64,000 nt of DNA from Desulfitobacterium dehalogenans ATCC 51507. GTDB lineage: Bacteria > Bacillota > Desulfitobacteriia > Desulfitobacteriales > Desulfitobacteriaceae. Below the pieces are notes generated by a model. That model worked only from the letters and a program-made list of their open reading frames with translations, did no database searches and was not told the origin of the DNA. Within the stretch, counting starts at the first letter, position 1. Each line of letters starts with the position of its first letter. Below are positions 34,936 to 42,808 of the stretch, one piece after another. The stretch lies in the NCBI RefSeq assembly GCF_000243155.2, contig NC_018017.1, positions 868,001 through 932,000 of the forward strand, in the 5' to 3' direction. The position numbers and the translations under genes were made by a program.

Positions 34936-35289
34936 ATGAAACCTAAAGAAATACTTTGTCAATGGGTTGATGCATTTAACAATGCAGATACAGAAACTAT
35001 TGCAAATCTATATGATGATAATGCAATAAACCACCAGGTTGCTAATGAGCCAGTTATCGGTAAAGAGGCTATAAAGAAAATGTTTGAAAAAGAGTTTTCT
35101 CAAGCAAAAATGGTTTGTATTGTTGAAAATATTTTTGAAGATGGACAATGGGCAATACTGGAGTGGCGTGACCCATTAGGTTTGAGAGGTTGTGGCTTTT
35201 TTCAGATAGTGAATAATAAGATATTATTTCAGAGAGGTTACTGGGATAAACTATCTTTCTTAAAACAGCACAATTTACCAATTGAATAA
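34936..35289 (+). CDS. SnoaL-like / NTF2-fold protein
   Basis: 117 residues: ILCQWVDAFNNADTETIANLYDDNAINH (the classic cone-fold start), PVIGKEAIKKMFEKEF, GCGFFQIVNNKILFQRGYWDK. The fold serves enzymes and ligand binders; no specific activity inferred. AGGGGG upstream. Confidence 0.75.
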   Translation: MKPKEILCQWVDAFNNADTETIANLYDDNAINHQVANEPVIGKEAIKKMFEKEFSQAKMVCIVENIFEDGQWAILEWRDPLGLRGCGFFQIVNNKILFQRGYWDKLSFLKQHNLPIE

Positions 35290-35319
35290 TACGAGTATCA
35301 AGTTGACAAAATCAGCTTT

Positions 35320-35856
35320 ATGAAGCGAGAGAGTCAAAGTCTACTTCTGTTAGATAAGGACGCAATTATAGAACCGTTTCCCCCTACGAGTGATTCCGAT
35401 TTTATTGTTAAGCAGCCGACCGAGAAAATTTACAATGACTGCTGTAATGAGTTTTGGTGGATATGTACTTATGTAGCCAAAGGAATATGGCGTGATGAAC
35501 TACCATACGCCATGTGCATGTATGATAGGCTTCTTAGGGATATGCTTTTTAAAATGATATTGTGGTATATAGGCATAAAGACGGATTTTACTATTAGCGT
35601 AGGGAAATGCGGGAAACATTTTAAGAAATATCTTGAAGCTGAAGTTTGGGATATGTACCTCAAAACGTACTGTGATAGTAACTATGAAAACCTATGGGAA
35701 GCTTTATTTACGGCAGGCAATTTATTTAGGGTTATGGCAGAAAAGGTTGCAGACCAATTTGGCTTTATATATCCATATAGTGACGATAGACGTGTGACCG
35801 CACATTTAAACCATGTAAGAGAGTTACCAAAAACGGCAACAGAAATGTATTCCTGA
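35320..35856 (+). pseudogene. Aminoglycoside 6-adenylyltransferase ANT(6), N-terminally truncated
   Basis: The frame matches the C-terminal ~170 residues of ANT(6)/AadE-type enzymes: SLLLLDKDAIIEPFPPTSDS, CCNEFWWICTYVAKGIWRDE, LPYAMCMYDRLLRDML, IGIKTDFTISVGKCGKHFKKYL, YENLWEALFTAGNLFRVMAE and HVRELPKTA. The N-terminal nucleotidyltransferase part with the catalytic G-S and D-x-D residues is absent, so it should not confer streptomycin resistance. It lies behind the SnoaL gene in the same interval. Confidence 0.8.
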
Positions 35857-35893
35857 GGCAATTAAATATGTGTACAAAAAGACACGGAGGTTC

Positions 35894-35942
35894 AAGGGGC
35901 CGCCGCCCATAGCGGCCTCAGGATCCAGGGGTGTACGGCATC
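35894..35942 (+). repeat. Cassette trailer element
   Basis: AAGGGGCCGCCGCCCATAGCGGCC hairpin region, then AGGGGTGTACGGCATC joining site 37. Confidence 0.55.
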
Positions 35943-36018
35943 GGATAACAGGGGATTCCCTCAACTAGAGGATGATGAATGTGGTTGGGACGCTGAGGGG
36001 CTCCTCAGGACGTTATCC
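35943..36018 (+). repeat. attC-like site 37
   Basis: Left box GGATAAC, right box GTTATCC; stem GGGGATTCCCTCA/TGAGGGGCTCCTC with several wobbles. Confidence 0.8.
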
Positions 36019-36079
36019 GAAACTGTACGCAAAGAGCCGCTCATCCATGTGCGGAATATACGAGAAATAGATAGTGTAT

Positions 36080-36362
36080 TTTTAGGCATTCCTCAGTTTC
36101 CCATTAATGGACCAAATTCCCAAACGCTTGGGAATTTGAGGGGAAGACAAGCTGTCTATAGCTACCACGCCTTGATAAACCTCAAAATCGTCACTGGTAC
36201 GATTTTGAGCTGTCGTCTAAGGAGGTGATCAGGTAGGACCTATTTAAATCAGAAAAACTACCGGCAAAGATGATTTTGCAGGTCAGATACGAAAGTTTGA
36301 GGAAGGTTCAGGCACCACATCTCCCCACCTAAGATAAGAGCTATCTAAGGCGGGTGGACGTC
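36080..36362 (+). other. Structured non-coding segment with three hairpins
   Basis: No gene. Three inverted repeats: AAATTCCCAA/TTGGGAATTT (36110-36133), CTCAAAATCGT/ACGATTTTGAG (36181-36209) and CCACC...AGATA/TATCT...GGGTGG (36328-36359). The element ends in GTCGGGAATACCTAGAACG at a recombination right box. It could be a structured RNA, an insertion into a recombination site, or a long-loop site like site 17. Confidence 0.5.
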
Positions 36363-36384
36363 GGGAATACCTAGAACGTTAAAC
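36359..36384 (+). repeat. attC-like site 38, right half
   Basis: Right arm GTCGGGAATACCT, AGAACG and right box GTTAAAC. No convincing left box; GTCGTCTAAG at 36213 is a possible decayed one. Confidence 0.55.
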
Positions 36385-36486
36385 GACACCCCTATAAGCA
36401 AATGTGTTGTCTTTGTGAAGTGTTCTAAGCTACATATTCTATTTGAGATAATTCTTGAAAATATTTAGTTAGGATGGTTAAAAGGT

Positions 36487-36951
36487 ATGAACTCACAAAT
36501 TATATTAAGCACTTTAATGGGACTCTTACCTTTAGTAATGCTTATTGTTTTATTGGTTTTAATAAAAAAGTCAGGGAGAATTTTACTTAGGGTAAAAAGT
36601 CTTGAGACAATTCCCTATGCCGCATTAAGCCTAATTTGTTTTGTAGGATGTATATATTTATTTTTCATAAGAGGTGAAGGATACGGATACTATGCTATAT
36701 CCACTTTTCTGATAGGTGTATATATGATTAGTCATAGTTTAATAAGTAAAAAAACTATAAGAGAAAAAGGAATTATAATTTTAAATCCATTTCCGAGTTT
36801 GTTAAAATGGGTTGATATTGATTCTTTTGGAGTATATGGGAGAAAGATTTATTTCAAGAAGAACAAAGGCTTTGTATCAATCGTTGGATCCAATGGAGAT
36901 ATAGAAGATATTGTAAAAGTAATTTCGATAAATGTTACTCATAAAATCTAA
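36487..36951 (+). CDS. Membrane protein, DUF5673-like
   Basis: 154 residues. Three membrane helices (about 5-27, 44-60, 70-86), then a ~60-residue cytoplasmic domain (EKGIIILNPFPSLLKWVDIDSFGVYG, KKNKGFVSIVGS), the layout of DUF5673-type proteins. AGGATGG upstream. Shares its cassette with the GNAT at 36975 (23-bp gap). Confidence 0.5.
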   Translation: MNSQIILSTLMGLLPLVMLIVLLVLIKKSGRILLRVKSLETIPYAALSLICFVGCIYLFFIRGEGYGYYAISTFLIGVYMISHSLISKKTIREKGIIILNPFPSLLKWVDIDSFGVYGRKIYFKKNKGFVSIVGSNGDIEDIVKVISINVTHKI

Positions 36952-36974
36952 GGTAAATTTGGGAAGGTTACATT

Positions 36975-37502
36975 ATGAACATTCATATTGAATTGGGACA
37001 AGCAAATGATATTGATGAATTAGAACAGCTTTATAATGATTTGAATGACCACTTGGCAAAAGGAATAAACTTTCCTGGATGGAAAAAGGGGGTTTATCCT
37101 ATAAGACAAGATGCAATTGATGGAATAGAGCAGGGTAATCTCTATGTGGCAAAATATAATAGTAAAATAGTTGGTTCGGTAATTTTAAATCATGTACCTG
37201 AAGTTGCATACTATAAAGCTAAATGGGAATATGAATCTGACTATTCAGATGTTTTTGTTATACATACATTTGTTGTACACCCAAACTTTTGGAGATGTGG
37301 TGTAGGTAATGCATTGATTGGCTTTTCAATGGAACATGGTATTGAATCACAAGTCAGATCAATTCGTTTGGATGTATACGAAGGAAATATACCTGCCATA
37401 AGGTTGTATGAAAAATGTGGTTTTAAATATATTGATACGGTTGACTTAGGATTAGGAAACTACGGATTAAATTGGTTTAAATTATATGAAAAACTACTCT
37501 AA
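36975..37502 (+). CDS. GNAT acetyltransferase
   Basis: 175 residues: NLYVAKYNSKIVGSVILNH, VIHTFVVHPNFWRCGVGNALIGFSMEHG (acetyl-CoA loop) and IRLDVYEGNIPAIRLYEKCGFKYIDTVDLGLG. Ribosome site GGGAAGG. Second gene of a two-gene cassette. Confidence 0.8.
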   Translation: MNIHIELGQANDIDELEQLYNDLNDHLAKGINFPGWKKGVYPIRQDAIDGIEQGNLYVAKYNSKIVGSVILNHVPEVAYYKAKWEYESDYSDVFVIHTFVVHPNFWRCGVGNALIGFSMEHGIESQVRSIRLDVYEGNIPAIRLYEKCGFKYIDTVDLGLGNYGLNWFKLYEKLL

Positions 37503-37560
37503 CATAATGAGATCATTCGGGTAGCACTGGGTGTGTGGCAGCTGTACATGCTTGGCTCCG

Positions 37561-37590
37561 GGGGGCGTACCGCCCAGCTTCTAACAAGCA
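37561..37590 (+). repeat. attC-like site 39, left box remnant
   Basis: GGGGGGCGTACCGCCCAGC followed by TTCTAACAAGC. It has the left box, the A after it and the C at position -11, but no arm or right box. Confidence 0.5.
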
Positions 37591-37614
37591 ATACTTATTA
37601 TTTGGAGTTGACTT

Positions 37615-38001
37615 ATGAAAGCATATATTGGAATTAAGTATCATCATGACTGCAGAAATAGGGTTATAATCGAAAAAATATCTTCGATTCTCGAAGGTGC
37701 AGGGTACGAGACCAGTTGCATCATCCGAGACATAGAAAAATGGGGATCAGTGACGGTTACTCCAAACGAACTAATGGAAATAACTTTCAAAGAAATTGAT
37801 TCGAGCAACGTTGTTGTAATCGATGTAACCGAAAAAGGTGTTGGTTTAGGAATAGAGTCGGGATACGCATATGCAAAAGGAATACCAGTTTACATAATTG
37901 CAAAGAAGGGTTCTGAAATCTCAAATACAATGCTCGGGATTTCAAAGAAAGTACTTATTTATGAACAACTTGAGGATATAGAAACAATGTTTAATGGATA
38001 A
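37615..38001 (+). CDS. Nucleoside 2-deoxyribosyltransferase-like protein
   Basis: 128 residues: KAYIGIKYHHD, KISSILEGAGYETSCIIRD, EITFKEIDSSNVVVIDVTEKGVGLGIESGYAYAKGIPVYII. The D-x-x...G-x-E-x-G-x-A pattern is that of nucleoside 2-deoxyribosyltransferases and related TIR/MazG-like Rossmann proteins. The Glu of GIESGYA is the usual nucleophile. Nucleotide substrate not assigned. Confidence 0.65.
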   Translation: MKAYIGIKYHHDCRNRVIIEKISSILEGAGYETSCIIRDIEKWGSVTVTPNELMEITFKEIDSSNVVVIDVTEKGVGLGIESGYAYAKGIPVYIIAKKGSEISNTMLGISKKVLIYEQLEDIETMFNG

Positions 38002-38103
38002 CACATTGTTCCAGAGCCGCGCATCTATGCACGGATTACGGAGTGCTTTGCTGGTGTACATTTGTAAGGAATTGTGTGACAAAGCTATAAGGAAGGGTAG
38101 ATA

Positions 38104-38544
38104 ATGGAGATAGTAAATATGCTTAAAAATAAGAAGGTTAAGGTAACTGAAATGCCGAAGAGGGGAGCTTTCCTACGAAAGCAGTGGGAAAATAATTTTG
38201 CTAATCATTTAAGTAACGAAGAGAAAAAGAATATCTGTCTCTGGGACAATAGTGAATTTTGCGGATACTTATGGCATTTGTTTAGTTATAAGAAAAGAGA
38301 TTGTCTAAAGGGCGAAGAAGCTGAAAAAGCCTTTAATAATGAGAATAAAGGCTCCTGCTATATTTTTTGGGAACACACAGATCATGCTTTGATTCTTGAG
38401 AATGCATATATATTGGACTCAGAAGATTTAGAGGACGAATATGATATCTATGTTGTGGATAAAGAGTTTAGCTGGACTTATGTGAAGACACATGAAACTT
38501 TGCTATGTGGACCATACTTTGGTCGGAAAGATACCAAAATATAA
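38104..38544 (+). CDS. DUF4275 family protein
   Basis: 146 residues. WENNFANHLSNEEKKNICLW, GYLWHLFSYKKRDCLKGEEAEKAF, YIFWEHTDHALILENA, DIYVVDKEFSWTYVKTHE and LLCGPYFG match the DUF4275 family as I know it from bacilli. Function unknown. Preceded by a decayed leader (GCCGCGCATCTATGCACGG at 38014). Confidence 0.7.
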   Translation: MEIVNMLKNKKVKVTEMPKRGAFLRKQWENNFANHLSNEEKKNICLWDNSEFCGYLWHLFSYKKRDCLKGEEAEKAFNNENKGSCYIFWEHTDHALILENAYILDSEDLEDEYDIYVVDKEFSWTYVKTHETLLCGPYFGRKDTKI

Positions 38545-38594
38545 AATTACTTGGCACGCATTTCTTATTAAAGCGTACCAAAATATGCGGAAGT

Positions 38595-38665
38595 TCAAGG
38601 GGCCCCTGTCATTGGCGGCCTCTGGGTCTGGGGGTATACAGCATCGAATAACAGAGGAGTTTCTT
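38595..38665 (+). repeat. Trailer plus attC-like site 40, left part only
   Basis: AAGGGGCCCCTGTCATTGGCGGCC, GGGGGTATACAGCATC, left box GAATAAC, then AGAGGAGT and loss of the rest. The next gene starts 24 bases later. Confidence 0.6.
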
Positions 38666-38688
38666 AATCTCCGACGGAGGCTATCTAA

Positions 38689-39555
38689 ATGAAGTTTAAT
38701 AGAAAAAAGAAGATACAACATTTTCTAATTGTTGTTTTGATAATGATTATTGGGGCTTTATATTTCGGTAATAACACGGTGGGAGTATCCAGGTATCAAA
38801 TTAGCACGACACGGTTGCCGGCTGAATTTAATAATTTCAAAATTCTGCAGTTATCTGATTTGCATAGCAAACAATTTGGCAGGGAGAGCTGGAGACTGAT
38901 TCGAATAATAGATAAAGAAGAACCTGACATCATTGTAATGACGGGTGATATGGTCAATACCTCTGATGAAAATTATGATGTCTTCTATCAATTATCAGCT
39001 GATTTAGCTAAACGATACAAAATATATTATATAGTTGGTAATCATGAACAAATTCTAATGGATTATAGAATTGTTCAATTTCTTAATAATAACGGAATTA
39101 CAGTCTTAGATAATGAAGGGGTTAAAATAGAGAGAGGAAACGATCATATTAATTTGTACGGATTATGGTTCAATCTCAAGTATTATAAAGATAGGAATGA
39201 TCCTTATACAAAAGATCTTTATTATGATCTTGACACAATGCAGGAGACGCTGGGTAGCTCCAATTCCAATGAGTATAATATCCTCTTAACTCATAATCCT
39301 TTGTATTTTACTACTTATGCTAAGTGGGGAGCAGATTTAACCTTATCAGGTCATGTTCACGGAGGAATAGTAATTATACCATTCAAAGGAGGGCTGCTTT
39401 CACCGGAGAGAGATTTTTTTCCTGAATATTATGGAGGTATTTATTCTATTGAGGATCGAAATATGATAGTCAATAGAGGATTAGGAAACGGCAACTTTGG
39501 CATTCGAGTTTTTAATAAACCTGAAATATCAGTAATTACTTTATCTAATAAGTAG
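38689..39555 (+). CDS. Membrane-anchored metallophosphoesterase, YkuE-like
   Basis: 288 residues. An N-terminal anchor (about 10-28) precedes a calcineurin-type phosphoesterase with all metal motifs: LQLSDLHS (D-x-H), VMTGDMV (GD), IVGNHEQ (GNHE), LLTHNP and LSGHVHGG. YkuE-type enzymes act on phospholipid-type or nucleotide substrates outside or at the membrane. GACGGAGG upstream. Confidence 0.82.
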   Translation: MKFNRKKKIQHFLIVVLIMIIGALYFGNNTVGVSRYQISTTRLPAEFNNFKILQLSDLHSKQFGRESWRLIRIIDKEEPDIIVMTGDMVNTSDENYDVFYQLSADLAKRYKIYYIVGNHEQILMDYRIVQFLNNNGITVLDNEGVKIERGNDHINLYGLWFNLKYYKDRNDPYTKDLYYDLDTMQETLGSSNSNEYNILLTHNPLYFTTYAKWGADLTLSGHVHGGIVIIPFKGGLLSPERDFFPEYYGGIYSIEDRNMIVNRGLGNGNFGIRVFNKPEISVITLSNK

Positions 39556-39563
39556 ATGTATAT

Positions 39564-39620
39564 AAGGGACCGCCATCCATGGCGGCCTCTAGAACGAGGG
39601 CGTACGGCATCGGATACAGC
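39564..39620 (+). repeat. Trailer plus attC-like site 41, decayed
   Basis: AAGGGACCGCCATCCATGGCGGCC hairpin, CGAGGGCGTACGGCATC, then a broken left box CGGATACAG. The PadR promoter follows within ~45 bp. Confidence 0.55.
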
Positions 39621-39662
39621 GAATCCGGGGGTGACATTTGGGAACTCAAAGAGTCGAATTTA

Positions 39663-39691
39663 TTGACATATATAGATTGTCGATATATCAT
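39663..39691 (+). promoter_or_regulatory. Sigma-A-type promoter of padR-ftsW operon
   Basis: TTGACA (39663-39668), 17-bp spacer, TATCAT (39686-39691). The spacer contains TATATAGATTGTCGATATAT, similar to the operator just downstream. Confidence 0.75.
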
Positions 39692-39695
39692 ACCC

Positions 39696-39716
39696 TTATA
39701 TAGATCATCTATATAA
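39696..39716 (+). promoter_or_regulatory. Palindromic operator, probable PadR site
   Basis: TTATATAGAT-C-ATCTATATAA, a 21-bp perfect palindrome between the -10 box and the ribosome site AAGGAGG (39715-39721). Position and symmetry fit autorepression by the PadR protein encoded next. Confidence 0.7.
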
Positions 39717-39729
39717 GGAGGCTGTTCTT

Positions 39730-40077
39730 ATGTCAATTGATAAAAGTCTATTAACCGGTAGCACCACCATGCTTATCCTAAAACTACTGGAAGAAACGGA
39801 TAGGTATGGGTATGAAATGATTGAAGAACTAAGCAAGAAATCGCAGAACATATTTGAATTAAAAGCGGGAACATTATATCCGCTACTCCACAGCTTGGAA
39901 CAAAAAAATATGCTCACTTCTTACGAAAAAAACTCGGGCAATCTGAGGGTGCGTAAGTACTACAGTATTACAAAAACAGGCCGCAAGTATTTGAGCGAGA
40001 AAACAAAAGAATGGAAAGTTTATACCTCTGCCGTAAATAATGTCCTGGGAGGTGTAGACTTTGCTACAGTCAAATAA
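39730..40077 (+). CDS. PadR-family transcriptional regulator
   Basis: 115 residues: TMLILKLLEETDRYGYEMIEEL, FELKAGTLYPLLHSLEQKNML and RKYYSITKTGRKYL form the PadR winged helix. It overlaps the next gene by 17 bp, a common PadR plus membrane-protein pair in Firmicutes. Own promoter and operator directly upstream, unlike most cassettes here. Confidence 0.88.
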   Translation: MSIDKSLLTGSTTMLILKLLEETDRYGYEMIEELSKKSQNIFELKAGTLYPLLHSLEQKNMLTSYEKNSGNLRVRKYYSITKTGRKYLSEKTKEWKVYTSAVNNVLGGVDFATVK

Positions 40078-41446
40078 GTTTGCCGATTATTTGGAAACTG
40101 TCCGCCAGCAGATACGATGGAAAAGGGCTCAAACCTATGTTTTAGAAGAAATCGAAAACCACCTGGCTGATCAAAAGGATGCGTTTCAAAGAGACGGATT
40201 TGACGAGGAAATGGCTACGATTAAGGCTATAGCAGAAATGGGTGATCCTGTGGTGGTCGGTGAGCAGCTTGACCGTACTCATAGGCCCAAGCCGGATTGG
40301 CCGCTGCTGGCCATGACAGCGATGCTGATTATTTTAGGTCTCACTCTTCAATTCATTGTGGGAACGGATATCAACAATGGAATGGAAATGTTCTACAGAC
40401 AGGTTACTTGGGCCGGACTGGCCGTTATAGTTTTTCTGGTCGCTTATTTTTTGGATTTTACGATCGTAGGGAAATACTCATTGATTATTTACTTGCTGCT
40501 CATTGCCATAACCTTAGGTGATTATTGGTTTTTCGGTGTCAGAGCTGCCGGGTATAATACCGTAATTTATCCGTTTTTGTTGTTTCCTACCATATTTGCT
40601 GGGCTTGTTTACAGGATGCGGAATGAGGGGTATTGGGGTCTTGCTTTTTGTGGGGCGTCAGTAATTGTCCCGGTATTTTTAATATTACTTATCCATAACT
40701 CAACGGTTCTTTTTCTGATTGGTACTTCCTGTCTTATTATTTTGACAGTTGCCATTGCCAAAGGATGGTTTAACGTAAGAAAATTATACGCTTTGCTTAT
40801 GTTATATCTTTCCTCCGCGGTTATTTTTTTAACTATGTTTTTTATGATGATAAATCAAGATTATGTTAGAATTAGACTGCAACTTGCATTGAATCCGTCG
40901 TCAGACCCCATGGGAGTCGGATATATGCCAACTCTTATCCGAAGGTTACTGCTTCATTCACAACTATTTGGAGAGGGGTTACCTGTAAGTGATTATGGAC
41001 AATATCCGATAGCAAAGATTTTTCCTGGAATAAATACTGACTTCCTGTTAACTTACTTGACTTATAAATTTGGCTGGATTTTATTGATCGGTATTCTACT
41101 CGTTTTTGTAGCCTTTATTGTTCGATCTGTTATCATCAGTAAAAGACAAAAAAGTATCCTTAGTCAGATAGTTTCATTAGCGATTATTTTAACATTTGCT
41201 ATACAATTCTTGACATATATTGCTTCCAATTTAGGCTTTTTACTGTTTGGTCCTGTGTCATTACCTTTAATCTCTTACGGCGGGCGAGCCTTGTTAATAA
41301 ATATGTGTCTGATAGGATTTTTGCTTTCAATATTCCGTACCGGTGGTTTGGTAAGTGATAACATTGGCGTAGCTGGAATAAAGTCAAGTCCCTTAATTCA
41401 ATATGAGGATGGAAAGATTATAATTAATCTTAAAGCGGCTCAATAA
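40061..41446 (+). CDS. FtsW/RodA/SpoVE-family protein with N-terminal HAAS-type domain
   Basis: TTG start (GGGAGGTG seven bases upstream). Residues 1-75 are a cytosolic prefix domain (FADYLETVRQQIRWKRAQTYV, ENHLADQKDAF, AEMGDP) of the type paired with PadR regulators. About ten membrane helices follow, with SEDS-family features: INTDFLLTYLTYKFGW and PVSLPLISYGGRALLINMCLIGFLLS. SEDS proteins polymerise peptidoglycan. This prefixed form is probably a stress or envelope-maintenance version. Confidence 0.82.
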   Translation: MLQSNKFADYLETVRQQIRWKRAQTYVLEEIENHLADQKDAFQRDGFDEEMATIKAIAEMGDPVVVGEQLDRTHRPKPDWPLLAMTAMLIILGLTLQFIVGTDINNGMEMFYRQVTWAGLAVIVFLVAYFLDFTIVGKYSLIIYLLLIAITLGDYWFFGVRAAGYNTVIYPFLLFPTIFAGLVYRMRNEGYWGLAFCGASVIVPVFLILLIHNSTVLFLIGTSCLIILTVAIAKGWFNVRKLYALLMLYLSSAVIFLTMFFMMINQDYVRIRLQLALNPSSDPMGVGYMPTLIRRLLLHSQLFGEGLPVSDYGQYPIAKIFPGINTDFLLTYLTYKFGWILLIGILLVFVAFIVRSVIISKRQKSILSQIVSLAIILTFAIQFLTYIASNLGFLLFGPVSLPLISYGGRALLINMCLIGFLLSIFRTGGLVSDNIGVAGIKSSPLIQYEDGKIIINLKAAQ

Positions 41447-41533
41447 GTTGGCTAAGCCCATAATAAGTTTTTCGATAAGATCCTTTACAAAGGATGTTGA
41501 ATTTTAAATGAGTGGAATAAGGACGGGAGCGTC

Positions 41534-41609
41534 ATTTAGCAGAGGGTTTGCGACAACGGGGAGTACTATGAATGTAATAACCGACATCGCAAACCCTCAA
41601 ACGTTATGT
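41534..41609 (+). repeat. attC-like site 42 (last near-complete site)
   Basis: Left box ATTTAGC (AAC to AGC), right box GTTATGT; long stem GAGGGTTTGCGACA/TGTCGCAAACCCTC with small defects, the same subtype as site 26. Position-11 A and position -11 C are both kept. Confidence 0.8.
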
Positions 41610-41660
41610 GATACTTTCGGATTAAGGGGAAATTTCGAGAGAAGGTAGGGATTTGAATAT

Positions 41661-42191
41661 ATGAAGAAAGAATACAAAAAGCAAATTAAAGAAGCTGTAA
41701 AAATAATTGTATTTGCATTTGTTCTTTCATGGGGACTAAGAGCGACAGTGGTAGATGCTAGAGTTGTACCAACCCCATCAATGCTTCCGACAATTCAAGT
41801 TAATGACAGGTTGCTGGTTGATAAGATCTCTTACAGATTTAAAGACATTAATAGGGGAGATATTGTTGTATTTCATGCTCCATTAAATGTAGATCAAAAA
41901 GGAGTCGATTATGTAAAAAGAGTTATTGGACTTCCCGGCGATAAGATTGAGATTAAGGACGGAAAAGTCTTTATCAACGAAAAAGAATTAATTGAATCGT
42001 ATGAAATGGAGGAACCGAACTATACATATGGACCAGAAATTGTTCCGGAAGAGACCTACTTCGTAATGGGTGATAATCGGAACAATAGTAATGATAGTCA
42101 TTATTGGGGTGTACTGCCTAAGACGAAGATCATAGGGAAGGTTTTCATTCGATATTGGCCTTTAGAAGGTTTTGGAAGGTTAGCAAAGTAA
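41661..42191 (+). CDS. lepB: Signal peptidase I
   Basis: 176 residues. Membrane anchor (about 11-30), catalytic Ser in PTPSMLPTI (about 40), catalytic Lys in DYVKRVIGLPGD (about 85), and the family box VMGDNRNNSNDSHYWG. Removes signal peptides from exported proteins. AAGGTAGGG upstream. The length is that of typical Gram-positive SipS-type enzymes. It begins 52 bp after the right box of site 42. Confidence 0.92.
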   Translation: MKKEYKKQIKEAVKIIVFAFVLSWGLRATVVDARVVPTPSMLPTIQVNDRLLVDKISYRFKDINRGDIVVFHAPLNVDQKGVDYVKRVIGLPGDKIEIKDGKVFINEKELIESYEMEEPNYTYGPEIVPEETYFVMGDNRNNSNDSHYWGVLPKTKIIGKVFIRYWPLEGFGRLAK

Positions 42192-42272
42192 AATTGATTT
42201 TCGGCTGAATTTGGGGCCCGGGAGCACATGAGGTGTGGACCATCATCCATCTTAAGGGGGTGATCTTGATCA

Positions 42273-42722
42273 ATGATAAGCATAAAAAGGGCAGTTCCGG
42301 CTGATTTGGACGTAGTATTAGCCTTGCGGTATGAAATGCTCATGAAAGTCAATAAGTTGGATAATCATGTGTTCAATGAGGGTTTCAGACATATTACAAA
42401 AGATTATTTTGTTAACGGAAATCAGACTACGATAGTAGCAATGGATGGGATGGTGCCTATTGGTTGCGCGACGATATGTTATATCGATGTAATGCCAACA
42501 TTCAGTCATCCTACTGGCAAGCGTGCACATTTTATGAATGTTTATACGCGGGATGCATATCGCAGACAGGGAATTGCGAAAAAAATGATGGAGCTACTGA
42601 TATTCGAAGCGAAAGAAAAAGGTGTTACCCATCTAAATCTAGATGCAACTGAAGTTGGCAAACAATTATATTATAAGCTGGGATTTTCAAAGACAGCGGA
42701 AGGTATGGAGCTAAGCTTGTAG
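42273..42722 (+). CDS. GNAT acetyltransferase
   Basis: 149 residues: MISIKRAVPADLDVVLALRYEM, PIGCATICYIDVMPT, AHFMNVYTRDAYRRQGIAKKMMELLIFEAKEKG and YKLGFSKTAEGMEL. AAGGGGGTG upstream. First of a run of four GNAT genes within 5.7 kb. Confidence 0.8.
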   Translation: MISIKRAVPADLDVVLALRYEMLMKVNKLDNHVFNEGFRHITKDYFVNGNQTTIVAMDGMVPIGCATICYIDVMPTFSHPTGKRAHFMNVYTRDAYRRQGIAKKMMELLIFEAKEKGVTHLNLDATEVGKQLYYKLGFSKTAEGMELSL

Positions 42723-42808
42723 GATAAATTCCGATTTGTCGGTAGGTTATAAGCATGATCATTGGTTGCATTGAATAGGAATTTTATTTTAAGCAAGGGA
42801 AGAAGCAA

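Noticed and set aside
36080-36362. Group II intron or known riboswitch
   Set aside because: I could not find a domain V-type stem or a conserved aptamer core; kept only as a structured element.
952-41609. CRISPR array
   Set aside because: Repeats are ~75-bp palindromes about 1 kb apart with genes between them, not 25-40 bp direct repeats with short spacers, and there are no cas genes.
952-41609. REP elements or MITEs dispersed between genes
   Set aside because: Each interval's two ends covary with each other, the polarity is uniform, and the HNH duplication moves the gene with the repeat. MITEs would move alone and leave target duplications.
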